64,000 nt of DNA from Vibrio bivalvicida (GTDB lineage: Bacteria > Pseudomonadota > Gammaproteobacteria > Enterobacterales > Vibrionaceae). Shown here piece by piece: positions 53,446 through 62,153 of the stretch (the first letter of the stretch is position 1; the number at the start of each line of letters is the position of its first letter). A program made the translations under genes and the position numbers. Location of the stretch: positions 62,001 to 126,000 of the forward strand of contig NZ_LLEI02000006.1 of NCBI RefSeq assembly GCF_001399455.2, read 5' to 3'. The notes under the pieces were generated by a model. The model had not been told where the DNA came from. It ran no database searches and saw only the letters and a program-made list of their open reading frames with translations.

Positions 53446-54895
53446 CTTCTGCCTCCCAAGCTTGTTTCTTGCGATAGACGGTTGAAGGGCTAAGCTCCAA
53501 TAAAACCGCTGCATTTAGAACATTGCCGTCGCAATAATCGATGGCTTGCTGAATAGCTTCCCGCTCGATTTGCCACATCGGCCTGATGGTGACGGGTCTA
53601 TCATTGAGTGATTCAGGTACTCCTGCTTGTACGATACCCTCTGTTTCCTCACTTTCACTATATTGAGGTACAGGGCTAGATACAACTGAAGCAGGCATAA
53701 CCGCAGTGGTTGGTTTAGACTTGCGACTCGACGTCACCTGATCTGGCAAATGCTCTAAGCGTAGATGGCTGTCGTCATTCAGTACTACAATGTTACGCAC
53801 GATATTTTGCAATTGGCGGACGTTACCTGGCCATGCGTAACGCTTTAATGTCGACTCTGCGTCACGATGAATTGCGTTTAATTTCTTTCCGTCCTCTTTG
53901 GCATAAAGTTTAAGGAAGTGCGTCGCTAAAGTAAGGATGTCATTTCCGCGCTCTCTAAGAGGCGGCATATCAAGAGGAACAACATGTACACGATAATAAA
54001 GGTCTTCTCTAAATCGTCCTTGTTCAACTTCAACTAGAGGATCTCGGTTAGTTGCACAGATGATGCGAGTGTCGACCTTCATTTCTTTGTTTGCCCCTAG
54101 TGGGGTGAAAGTACCAGTTTGTAGGAACCTCAAGAGCTTTTTCTGCATCTCCAATTCCATCTCACACAATTCATCTAGAAAAAGAGTACCGCCATTCGCC
54201 ATGGATGCTGCGCCTTTTCTATCTGCGGTCGCGCCGGTAAATGCGCCTTTAACATGACCAAATATCTCACTTTCCATCAGATCTTTTGGAATGGCGCCGC
54301 AGTTGATTGCAACAAATGGCTTGTCTCTGCGCTTGCTCTCTTTGTGAATAGCTTCAGCACACACTTCTTTACCCGTACCGCTCTCACCAACAATAAACAC
54401 GCTAGCTGTAGTGGGTGCGACTGAATCAATGATTTTATAAACCCCTTGCATTGGTAAACTAGACCCAATAAAACCATGAAAACGGTTTCTGTCGAACTTA
54501 GTTTCAATGTCTTCAACTAGGTGCTCGAGTTTCGCTTGTTGAAGATGGAGAGCAATTGACGTTTTTAGGCGATCGGCATTAATGGGTTTTTCAAGAAAGT
54601 CTTTAGCACTTTTCTGAACAAGGTTTACAGCGAGATCGACAGAGCCATGTGCGGTAGCAATAACAACAGAAGTGGGTATTTGATTGTCATTGATCCAATC
54701 GAGAATCTGTTCACCATCCATGTCAGGTAACTTGAGATCGAGAATAACCAGTTGAGGAACATTTCTTTCTATAAAGGAGATAGCTTCTTTACCTGTCTCG
54801 ACATGAAACAAGTCGTAGGGCTCATCTTTTACATACTGCTTATACAAAATGGCAAGCGAAGTCGAGTCTTCAATAAGTAGTACTTTTGGTTTCAT
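53426..54895 (-). CDS. sypG: Sigma-54-dependent response regulator (SypG-like)
   Basis: The 489-residue activator has a receiver with Asp53 in LVILDLKLPDMDG and FLEKPI. Its AAA+ domain has Walker A GESGTGKE, the sigma-54 contact motif GAFTGA, and Walker B GGTLFLDELCEM. The Fis-type helix-turn-helix is NVLNAAVLLELSPSTVYRKK. It should activate the sigma-54 promoters of sypA, sypI, sypM and sypP when phosphorylated, probably through SypF encoded upstream. Confidence 0.94.
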   Translation of the reverse strand: MKPKVLLIEDSTSLAILYKQYVKDEPYDLFHVETGKEAISFIERNVPQLVILDLKLPDMDGEQILDWINDNQIPTSVVIATAHGSVDLAVNLVQKSAKDFLEKPINADRLKTSIALHLQQAKLEHLVEDIETKFDRNRFHGFIGSSLPMQGVYKIIDSVAPTTASVFIVGESGTGKEVCAEAIHKESKRRDKPFVAINCGAIPKDLMESEIFGHVKGAFTGATADRKGAASMANGGTLFLDELCEMELEMQKKLLRFLQTGTFTPLGANKEMKVDTRIICATNRDPLVEVEQGRFREDLYYRVHVVPLDMPPLRERGNDILTLATHFLKLYAKEDGKKLNAIHRDAESTLKRYAWPGNVRQLQNIVRNIVVLNDDSHLRLEHLPDQVTSSRKSKPTTAVMPASVVSSPVPQYSESEETEGIVQAGVPESLNDRPVTIRPMWQIEREAIQQAIDYCDGNVLNAAVLLELSPSTVYRKKQAWEAEDEQQLV

Positions 54896-54917
54896 TATGA
54901 TGTCCTATTTTAAGCCT

Positions 54918-57230
54918 TTATTGTTGTGTTGGTTCGGTGAACCCTTGTTGTTTTCGCTCTTCCAGTGCCTGTAATGATTGTTGGGCAAGTAGTTCTAGTT
55001 CCTGCTTAAGTGAAAAGGCTTGTTCTTGTTGACCGTCCAAACACATGTGTTCGATTTTCCGAGCTAGATTGGACAAGGTCCGATTACCTAGCGCCAGCGC
55101 GGAACTACCTAAAGTGTGCGCTTCAAACTCTAAGGTGTCTTTGTCTCTACCATCTATGGCTTGGTATATTTTTGCCAAGCGCTGCTCAGACTCTTCTACG
55201 TAGTGATCGATGAGTAGTGGGATAACTTTTGCGCTCGTGTCTTCGATCATCTGCTGTAAGATTTGTTCGTCTACCAGTTCCAAACTTGCCGTGTCCTTGC
55301 GTTGATTGTTTACTTTCGGTTGCTGCTTTTTATGTTCATCGTGTTGCTTATTTGATTGTGTTGACTCCAATGTATGAACTTGATCTTGTTCGATATCGTC
55401 ATTTAAGAATAGATTAATTTTTTCAATTAGTTGTGACAACCTTAGGGGTTTTGAAAGGTAATCGTCCATACCAGATGCAAGAAATTTCTCTTTGTCTCCA
55501 GCTAGCGAGTGCGCAGTAAGAGCGATTATTGGCAACTCAGAAGTATGAACATCGTTAAGTTGGCGAATGGTTTTGCACGCGGCCATGCCATCCATTTCTG
55601 GCATAGATATATCCATAAATATCAGGTCATACTGGTATTCTTGTACCATAGATACTGCCTGTTTACCGTTCTCGGCGATATCGACCGATAGCCCAACACG
55701 TTTAAACATCTCACGGATGACTAGCTGGTTGGCTTTGTTGTCTTCGGCGACAAGGATTCGGGCATCAGGTCGCAGCAACTCTTGTCGCTTTAGCTCTGAG
55801 GTCGGGGACGAAATTAAGTCATCGGCAATAGCGAGGGTAATGTCAAATGTGAAGGTACTACCGATCTCTTGTTCACTTTCTACGCTGACGTCCCCTTCCA
55901 TTAAGTTACAAAGGCGACGACAAATCGCGAGGCCAAGTCCAGAGCCTTCTTTGCTCCTAGAATAGGTTTGGTCGACCATAGTGAATTCATCAAAAAGGTA
56001 CTCAACGGCGCTTTTACCTATACCGATACCTGTATCCTGAATTTGGCAGATTACCTTCGCCTTGTTTTGGTCTTGAATCTCAGCACGTACCTTAATAGTG
56101 ACACTACCTTCATGGGTAAACTTAATTGCATTACCAATCAGGTTGAGCAAAATCTGCTTAACACGATTTTGGTCACCGCATACTTGGCTTGGCACAGTGC
56201 CTTCTATGTAACAGTGCAGGATTAAGTTCTGACTCGCTGCAACAGGCGAGAAAGAGTCGACAACACTTTCAACACAATGACGAAAATCGAAGGGTTTATC
56301 CTCTAAAATTAAGGTATTGGAGTCCATTCGAGTGAAGTCTAGGATGTCATTGATAACCGATAATAAAAAGTGCCCCGATTCCGTAGCAGTATTGACTAGT
56401 TTTTGCTGCTCAGCGGTTAGCTTGGTTTCCTCAAGGATATTTAGAATCCCAAGTACACCATTCATTGGCGTACGTATCTCATGAGACATTGAAGCTAGGA
56501 AGCGACTTTTTGAATCGTTGGCTTGTTCGGCGCCTTCTCGAGCTTCGGTGAGCACCTGGTAGTCTTTTTCTAGCTTGGCAGACATTTCATCGAACGCTTT
56601 GGTTACTTCACCCAGCTCATCTTGAGAGTGATGGTTGAGTTGGAAGCCTGGTCCATGTTTGCCAACCGTATTGGCCGCTGCAGTTAAACGAGTAAGATTT
56701 CGGGTGAGATACGTTCCAAGGATAAAGGAGAAAACAGCAACTAATACGACCTCGATGGTGGCAATACTGATGATGGCTTTTTGGGCCTCATCAAGCATTG
56801 CTTTTATCGGGTGGGTCTCGAATCCAATATCCACATAGCCGTATATGGTACCACTGTTCTCGATAGGGGTACGAAGGTCGAAGATACCATCACTAACACC
56901 GCTTAAAGAACTATCGCTAGACATCGATCGTTGGAGAAGTTGTTTGTCTCCGGCACACGCCATCTCTTTACCATCACGAAGTACGCGCACATAAGCCACA
57001 TCTTCCAGCGTCATGAATTCTTGGACTAGGTCTTCGAGCGTTGCGATATCGGTTGATAGAACCGCATCTTTAGCTGCGTGGGTGAACATGACAGCGCTTG
57101 AGTTCGCGCGTTGAATAAGCTGCTTCTCATTTGAATCAGAGAGAAAACTCATGGCACTGATAACCAAAATAACCAACACAGTTATTTCAATGAGTGCAAT
57201 ACCCAATATTGTCTTCGAGCGCAGTGTCAT
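54918..57230 (-). CDS. sypF: Hybrid sensor kinase with receiver and HPt domains (SypF-like)
   Basis: The 770-residue protein has helix 1 (IEITVLVILVISAMSFL), a periplasmic domain of about 110 residues, helix 2 (ATIEVVLVAVFSFILGTYL) and HAMP. The H-box is LASMSHEIRTPMNGVLGIL with His250, followed by the ATP-binding domain (NLIGNAIKFTHE, GSGLGLAICRRL). A receiver (RILVAEDNKAN, LIFMDISMPEMDGM) precedes a C-terminal HPt domain (EAHTLGSSALALG). In V. fischeri SypF phosphorylates SypG. It lies 13 bases after a periplasmic binding protein gene that could feed it a signal. Confidence 0.92.
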   Translation of the reverse strand: MTLRSKTILGIALIEITVLVILVISAMSFLSDSNEKQLIQRANSSAVMFTHAAKDAVLSTDIATLEDLVQEFMTLEDVAYVRVLRDGKEMACAGDKQLLQRSMSSDSSLSGVSDGIFDLRTPIENSGTIYGYVDIGFETHPIKAMLDEAQKAIISIATIEVVLVAVFSFILGTYLTRNLTRLTAAANTVGKHGPGFQLNHHSQDELGEVTKAFDEMSAKLEKDYQVLTEAREGAEQANDSKSRFLASMSHEIRTPMNGVLGILNILEETKLTAEQQKLVNTATESGHFLLSVINDILDFTRMDSNTLILEDKPFDFRHCVESVVDSFSPVAASQNLILHCYIEGTVPSQVCGDQNRVKQILLNLIGNAIKFTHEGSVTIKVRAEIQDQNKAKVICQIQDTGIGIGKSAVEYLFDEFTMVDQTYSRSKEGSGLGLAICRRLCNLMEGDVSVESEQEIGSTFTFDITLAIADDLISSPTSELKRQELLRPDARILVAEDNKANQLVIREMFKRVGLSVDIAENGKQAVSMVQEYQYDLIFMDISMPEMDGMAACKTIRQLNDVHTSELPIIALTAHSLAGDKEKFLASGMDDYLSKPLRLSQLIEKINLFLNDDIEQDQVHTLESTQSNKQHDEHKKQQPKVNNQRKDTASLELVDEQILQQMIEDTSAKVIPLLIDHYVEESEQRLAKIYQAIDGRDKDTLEFEAHTLGSSALALGNRTLSNLARKIEHMCLDGQQEQAFSLKQELELLAQQSLQALEERKQQGFTEPTQQ

Positions 57231-57242
57231 AATCGCCTCCAG

Positions 57243-58043
57243 TTACTCAAGTATCTGAATATTAAGTGCTCTTACGTCATCCCAATCGGAATCATTAGCC
57301 GTTTCAAAACCTTTAATGTTAAGTGATTGCAGCTGTTGTCCACCTTCAGGGGTATCTTGAAGTGAGATCAATGCTTTCTGAATGGCCACAGCCTGCTCTT
57401 TAGACAATCTAGGGTGGTAAGCGATAGCGTGAGGTGTATAAGGTTTCGTCGTCCAAATGGGTTCAAGCTGAGATTTGACCACATCAGGCAAGGAATTGAA
57501 TGTTCTTATCACGCCGCCACCCGCTGGGTAGAAACCTTTCGCGATGGATAAATAAACCGAATCGTGAGAAGAAACATAGTCTGATTCGAACTCTACATTG
57601 GCGCTTTTTAGATCACTTTGGGTTAATACAGTTGCGGCGAATGCAGCTGGTGAAGGAAAGGCGAGCGTTTGACCCTGCAAGTCTTTCAGTGATTCATAGC
57701 CATTTGATTTTCTCGCTACGATTATGCCTTTAATTCTTTTATCTTTTGCCTTAGCGATCGCTTTATAACCAGGCACTTGGCTAAAGACGGTATAGTGGTA
57801 AGGGTTCATATAGGCGAAATCATATTTACCCTCAGACAGCCTCTTTTCGAACTCTGGAATGTTTGGGGCAGTGCTAAATGTAATCTTGTAGCCTGTCTGC
57901 GCACTCAGAGTGTCTACTATAGGCTCCCATTGTTTAGCGAGACGACTTGCTGATTGCTGCGGGACAACACCAAATGTCAGCGTCTCTGCTAAGGTAGGCA
58001 AAGAGAATAATAGGGTAGATAGAGCAAGTATGGTTGTTCTCAT
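57243..58043 (-). CDS. PhnD-like periplasmic substrate-binding protein inside the syp locus
   Basis: The start at 58043 (MRTTILALSTLLF) has AGGAG upstream and gives a clean signal peptide ending in PTLAE. The 266-residue protein matches the phosphate/phosphonate-binding PhnD family: LTFGVVPQQSASRLAKQWEP, YDFAYMNPYHYTVF, SLKDLQGQTLAFPSPAAFA and YVSSHDSVYLSIAKGFYPAG. No ABC transporter genes accompany it. It occupies the place of sypE in V. fischeri, directly before sypF, so a sensory-partner role is plausible. The ligand is unknown. Confidence 0.85.
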   Translation of the reverse strand: MRTTILALSTLLFSLPTLAETLTFGVVPQQSASRLAKQWEPIVDTLSAQTGYKITFSTAPNIPEFEKRLSEGKYDFAYMNPYHYTVFSQVPGYKAIAKAKDKRIKGIIVARKSNGYESLKDLQGQTLAFPSPAAFAATVLTQSDLKSANVEFESDYVSSHDSVYLSIAKGFYPAGGGVIRTFNSLPDVVKSQLEPIWTTKPYTPHAIAYHPRLSKEQAVAIQKALISLQDTPEGGQQLQSLNIKGFETANDSDWDDVRALNIQILE

Positions 58044-58051
58044 AGCAACTC

Positions 58052-58747
58052 CTATGCTGACTGAGCCAGAAATTCGTTGGTAAGGATTTTGTTTGCCCAC
58101 TTATCTCGCCAAGTTTTGGGGATGAATTTGAGTCGATTCATTTCACGTACGATTTCCTGAGCAAGCGTCGCTTGGTGCTTTAGATTTAATACTGAGCCCA
58201 GGAGTGAAATAGAGGGGCTATTGATAAGTTGCATTGCTTTTTCTAGTTGCCCCGAAGACGTTTTACCCCCCATAACCACTAAAGCCGTCTGATCACAGGC
58301 ATTAGCAACAACTTGAGCGGGGATATTTCCTCTATTGATATGAAGTAGAGGAGACGTATCGCAGATTACACGGTCATATTGAGTCAGCCATTGAGCAACA
58401 GAGTGTTGTAGCTGAGCTGGATCTTTAAAAGCCAAAAGGGCTGCTTGGTTGTTTGGCACAGTGAGCCCAGTAAACAACTGATGAGTTGAAGCGTGCTCAA
58501 CAAGTAAACCAAGTGCGTTATCGTTACTTGGCGTGATGTCTATACACTCAAAGGAAGGATGGAAGGTGTTGAGATCAACGACTAATGTTCTGTGGCCGGC
58601 AAGTAGATACCGTTCTGCAAGCGCTGCAACTATAGATGTGACACCGTCACCTGATTGACATGCTGTGATACACAGTGAGCGACTACCACTTATCTCAGCA
58701 GCAAGATAGATCTGTTCTATTTCTGTATGCGTTGCTGGAATAATCAT
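58052..58747 (-). CDS. sypD: CpsD-type tyrosine kinase-like ATPase, apparently degenerate (SypD-like)
   Basis: The 231-residue protein has the fold of the cytoplasmic BY-kinase domain: a P-loop region ACQSGDGVTSIVAALAERYL, Walker A' RTLVVDLNTFHP and Walker B YDRVICDTSPLL. The P-loop reads GDGVTS where active kinases have GxGKS/T, so the ATP-binding lysine is replaced by Val. The C terminus (RDKWANKILTNEFLAQSA) has no tyrosine cluster. It should partner the Wzz-like SypO but may be regulatory rather than catalytic. It starts at the sypC stop. Confidence 0.82.
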   Translation of the reverse strand: MIIPATHTEIEQIYLAAEISGSRSLCITACQSGDGVTSIVAALAERYLLAGHRTLVVDLNTFHPSFECIDITPSNDNALGLLVEHASTHQLFTGLTVPNNQAALLAFKDPAQLQHSVAQWLTQYDRVICDTSPLLHINRGNIPAQVVANACDQTALVVMGGKTSSGQLEKAMQLINSPSISLLGSVLNLKHQATLAQEIVREMNRLKFIPKTWRDKWANKILTNEFLAQSA

Positions 58748-60840
58748 TACAGTGCTCCTATTAGAACGATAGTTGTCGTTAAGCGCAGAATGTCTTCAAG
58801 ACCAACACGTGCTTTTTCTAGGAAGCTTTCGTTGCGATCAGGTACGTAAATGGTGTCACCAGCACGTAGCACGGGAAGCTTGTAAATATTCGCCGTTTTA
58901 CTGAAATCAATAAGGTCAAATGTTCGTGCCTGTCCCTGACAACAAGACATATTCACAATCGAAATTTTCTCAAGAAATGCGCGTTCTGATGGGCCACCGG
59001 CTTCAGCGAGTAAATCGAGTACGGTCATGTTGTCATCAAATACATAGCGACCAGGGCTGTTTACCGCGCCCAACACACGCACTGTGGACTCTTTCGAGCG
59101 ATCCAGCCAGATTTTGTCTTTTTCAGGAATGTAAATAGTGTCGCCCATTGTGACATTTGGCAGTAGGCTTTCATCGCCGGTTTCAAAGTATAGCGAAAGG
59201 TTAAGCTTACTTACTTTTGAATAGGTTTTGTCACGATGGGTGATACGGATATTGTGTATGTCGGCATCTTTAGTTGGACCATCTGCCGCAGATAAGATAT
59301 CTAAGAAGTGCATATCTTTGGTAAAACGGTAGCGACCCGGTGCGTTAACCTGACCAAATACATAGATAGACGCGTCTGAACTTTGGCGTACCCATTGAGA
59401 CTTGTTGTCTGATGGATCTTGTGGCAGATCGTGAACTCGAACAATTGTCCCCGCTGTTATGGTTGGTAGTTGGCCGTTAGGAGCACCATTTAGTATGAAC
59501 TCATCTAGGTTAAAGATGTGTAGCTTGTTACCTGTTGTCACTACTTCAATTTTTGAGGTGTCAGCTCGCAGAGTTGGGCCACCAACATGAGAGAGTAGAT
59601 CCATAAGGTCCATTTCATCAGACCATTCTATACGTCCGGGACGGACTACCTCGCCAATAACGCTGACCGCGCGGCTGGGTGCAATTTTCAGCCAAGACTT
59701 TTCATTCATGTCTGTTTTTTCGGGTACGAAAATAGCATCACCGGGGCCGATTGCTGGTGGGCTTTTGCGCGTTAGGCCCTCGGTGAAAGCGGTTAAGTCG
59801 AATTTGATCACTTTTCCGCCTGCTTTGATAACACGGATCTGGCGTGATTCCGCATAGCGAGTCGGGCCACCGGCATTGGCAAGAATATCCATAAAAGAAG
59901 CGTTCTTTTTGCCTTCATAAGCGCCCGGATGAGCAACTTCGCCCATGATATAAACCACATTCGCCCCTGCTTTTATCTCTTCTTCTTGTTTAGGAACAAA
60001 GATAGTTGTACCAGGAGTTAGCGTGGGCAATAGCGACACATCACCGCTATCAAGGTACGTTTTGAGGTTGAAGAGTTTAGGTGTGTTATCTGAAATCACT
60101 CGTATTTGCTCAACTGAGGCATAGCGAGTAACGCCACCTGCACGCATGATGACGTCAACAAGGTCGGTGTTTGCTTTGAAACTAAATGAACCCGGTGCGT
60201 TAACCTCACCAAACACTTTAATCGCCGTTCGACCATCAGCGCTGTCACCGGCATTGGCGAGTTTGTTAGCGTCAAACTCCTGCTCAATATTACCCACAAG
60301 CGGTGACGCAGGAATAAAAATCGTATCGAGCGATTCTAGCTCTGGAAGCAGGCTTTCATCACCCGTGTCTAGAAAGGTTTTATAGTTAAACTTAATCTTG
60401 TCTTTGCCGCGTTTGATGAAAAGGTTATTCAATTGGGCACCTGCACGAAGACCGCCTGCAGCATGGATGGCCATCTGAATGTCGGAAGTTTTCGACAAAG
60501 TATATTCGCCAGGAGAATTCACATAGCCTTGAACAGAGAGCAAAATCTGCTGCTCAGCGATATAAACAGAAGCAGAAGAAAGGTCTCGGTATACCTTTTC
60601 CAACGAATCTTTCACCGCTTTTTCTAGTTGAGGCTCGCTATAACCAGCGACGTATAGTGCACCCACTTCAGGTAAAGTAATGCGGCCGCGCTTATCGACT
60701 TGAAAGCCTTTGTTGAGCGAAGATTCTCCCGGCAGGTTTACTTGAATCAGATCACCAATTTGTACACGTACTTCATTTGCTTGAGCATAAGAGAGCAGTG
60801 AGGTTAATAGGAATATGGTAATTAAATTAGTCCATTTCAT
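58747..60840 (-). CDS. sypC: Outer-membrane polysaccharide export protein with multiple SLBB domains (SypC-like)
   Basis: The start MKWTNLITIFLL at 60840 follows AGGAGG and gives a signal peptide ending in YAQANE. The 697-residue protein has an N-terminal Wza-type export domain (VQIGDLIQVNLPGESSLNKG, RITLPEVGALYVAGYSE) and then six SLBB-like repeats, marked by VQGYVNSPGEYTL, VFGEVNAPGSFSF, IMGEVAHPGAYEG, VIGEVVRPGRIEW, VFGQVNAPGRYRF and VLGAVNSPGRYVF. It should form the export channel. It overlaps sypB by 14 bases. Confidence 0.92.
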   Translation of the reverse strand: MKWTNLITIFLLTSLLSYAQANEVRVQIGDLIQVNLPGESSLNKGFQVDKRGRITLPEVGALYVAGYSEPQLEKAVKDSLEKVYRDLSSASVYIAEQQILLSVQGYVNSPGEYTLSKTSDIQMAIHAAGGLRAGAQLNNLFIKRGKDKIKFNYKTFLDTGDESLLPELESLDTIFIPASPLVGNIEQEFDANKLANAGDSADGRTAIKVFGEVNAPGSFSFKANTDLVDVIMRAGGVTRYASVEQIRVISDNTPKLFNLKTYLDSGDVSLLPTLTPGTTIFVPKQEEEIKAGANVVYIMGEVAHPGAYEGKKNASFMDILANAGGPTRYAESRQIRVIKAGGKVIKFDLTAFTEGLTRKSPPAIGPGDAIFVPEKTDMNEKSWLKIAPSRAVSVIGEVVRPGRIEWSDEMDLMDLLSHVGGPTLRADTSKIEVVTTGNKLHIFNLDEFILNGAPNGQLPTITAGTIVRVHDLPQDPSDNKSQWVRQSSDASIYVFGQVNAPGRYRFTKDMHFLDILSAADGPTKDADIHNIRITHRDKTYSKVSKLNLSLYFETGDESLLPNVTMGDTIYIPEKDKIWLDRSKESTVRVLGAVNSPGRYVFDDNMTVLDLLAEAGGPSERAFLEKISIVNMSCCQGQARTFDLIDFSKTANIYKLPVLRAGDTIYVPDRNESFLEKARVGLEDILRLTTTIVLIGAL

Positions 60841-61666
60841 TGTAGCCTCCTTGCAAACGCTGTTCAGCTTGCTCTTGCGTATCAACCACTTCGATACTTA
60901 CGCGGCGGTTGGTCAGTCTTACACCTTCAGACTCTCCGTCATAGAGAGGAAGAGTGTCGCCCACAGATTGGGTTTCAACTCGTGTTGGGCCAAGCCCAAA
61001 AATGATCAGGTAACGCTTCACCTGTTTCGCTCGACCCATTGCAAGCTTTTGGTTGGATTGGGCATCACCGACAGAATCAGCATGACCGGTCACTTTAAGG
61101 TTGAGGTTTTGGTTGTCATTTAAAATGCTTGCAGCACGTGCCAAGTGTCCCATGTACTTAGGGTTGACTTCGATTGAGTTGAAGGCAAATTGGTTGTCTG
61201 CGTTAAGCAGGTTATACAGTTTATCGATCATGGCTAAACGTTGTTGGAATGCGTTCTCATCTATTGGCGGAACACATCTGGTTTGCGAAGTCACGTAGTT
61301 TAGTTGAAGCTCAAGTTCATTCAGGCGTTTACGTTGAATGACGATATCATTTGCTGCATCCAACAGCAGACCGCCCTCAAGCTCTCGCGCTATACGATTC
61401 TGCTTTTCAAGCGCTTGTACTACAGCTGCAGGGAAGCACCAACGAGCGCCTTCTCTGATTAAAGAATCTAAATGAAGTTTTGTCAGTTGCCAGTCAAAGC
61501 GTAATCCGTGTTCTGGGCCTAGTGGTTCGTCTGGCATTACTGGGGTGAAATTCGATTGGATATAATCTTCACCCAGTCCTCCACGCCCTTCTTCTGGGTA
61601 ACTAGAGCACCCAACAACAGATGCTATAGATGCAGCTAGGGCTATGTGCTTGATTAAAAAGTTCAT
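60827..61666 (-). CDS. sypB: OmpA-domain outer-membrane lipoprotein (SypB-like)
   Basis: The 279-residue protein has a lipoprotein signal with lipobox VVGC (SIASVVGCSSYPEEG), a helical middle segment (LLDAANDIVIQRKRLNELEL) and a C-terminal OmpA peptidoglycan-binding domain (LNLKVTGHADSVGDAQSN, KLAMGRAKQVKRYL, RLTNRRVSIEVVD). It probably anchors the export complex to the wall. Confidence 0.9.
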   Translation of the reverse strand: MNFLIKHIALAASIASVVGCSSYPEEGRGGLGEDYIQSNFTPVMPDEPLGPEHGLRFDWQLTKLHLDSLIREGARWCFPAAVVQALEKQNRIARELEGGLLLDAANDIVIQRKRLNELELQLNYVTSQTRCVPPIDENAFQQRLAMIDKLYNLLNADNQFAFNSIEVNPKYMGHLARAASILNDNQNLNLKVTGHADSVGDAQSNQKLAMGRAKQVKRYLIIFGLGPTRVETQSVGDTLPLYDGESEGVRLTNRRVSIEVVDTQEQAEQRLQGGYNEMD

Positions 61667-61698
61667 GCCAACGTCCTTTGTTAGTGTTTTTATAGTTT

Positions 61699-62019
61699 TT
61701 AGTGAGTTTGAGAGTTAACAGGTATTGCCTGGTTAATCCTCAACAGGTTCATGATCTCAAGAGGCTGACCTGAAACGTTCTCAATGCGCATGTTGCGCTG
61801 ACGTTCGACCAGGCGTTTGTATAGGTAAACGATTGCTCCAACGCCAGAAGAATCTAGAAACTGCACCTGACTAAAGTCGATTTCAATTTCACGCGAAGAA
61901 TCTTCCGATAGTATTTCATCAATGTGTGGCTGAGCGTGGCGGCTACCGTTTGCATCTAGATTGCCGTTGATTACCCAAGTTATGATGGTGTCGTTAGTTT
62001 CAATTTTGCGAAGTTCCAT
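61699..62019 (-). CDS. sypA: STAS-domain anti-anti-sigma-like regulator (SypA-like)
   Basis: The 106-residue protein is a single STAS domain with the conserved loop VQFLDSSGVGAIVYLYK. Serines 57 and 58 of DSSG correspond to the phosphorylation site of SpoIIAA-type proteins. In V. fischeri SypA promotes biofilm formation when unphosphorylated and is controlled by SypE, which is missing here. It is the first gene of the locus and has a sigma-54 promoter with two SypG-like boxes. Confidence 0.92.
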   Translation of the reverse strand: MELRKIETNDTIITWVINGNLDANGSRHAQPHIDEILSEDSSREIEIDFSQVQFLDSSGVGAIVYLYKRLVERQRNMRIENVSGQPLEIMNLLRINQAIPVNSQTH

Positions 62020-62053
62020 AATTTTATCTCCTCGGTTTGTTGATATGTATAGA

Positions 62054-62068
62054 GCAGATTATGTGCCA
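62054..62068 (-). promoter_or_regulatory. Sigma-54 promoter of sypA
   Basis: On the minus strand TGGCACATAATCTGC matches TGGCAC-N5-TTGC with one mismatch and correct GG-GC spacing. It lies 35 bases before the sypA start. Confidence 0.85.
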
Positions 62069-62116
62069 AATAATAAGACCTTATTTATCAATGAGATATG
62101 TGCATTGGAGAACGGT

Positions 62117-62131
62117 TTCTCAAATTGAGAA
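62117..62131 (+). promoter_or_regulatory. SypG-like activator box 1 upstream of sypA
   Basis: TTCTCAAATTGAGAA fits TTCTCA-N3-TG and has symmetric arms. Its near edge is 49 bases from the sypA promoter. Confidence 0.7.
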
Positions 62132-62138
62132 AAGAGTT

Positions 62139-62153
62139 ATCTCAAAATGACAA
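62139..62153 (+). promoter_or_regulatory. SypG-like activator box 2 upstream of sypA
   Basis: ATCTCAAAATGACAA fits the same pattern with one change (A for the first T). It lies 22 bases (two helical turns) from box 1 and 71 bases from the promoter. The downstream bases TGACAATCAGA are shared with the box before sypI. Confidence 0.6.

Noticed and set aside
60146..60385. Plus-strand open frames inside the syp locus
   Set aside because: They are shadow frames of the long minus-strand genes, without ribosome sites or recognisable domains.
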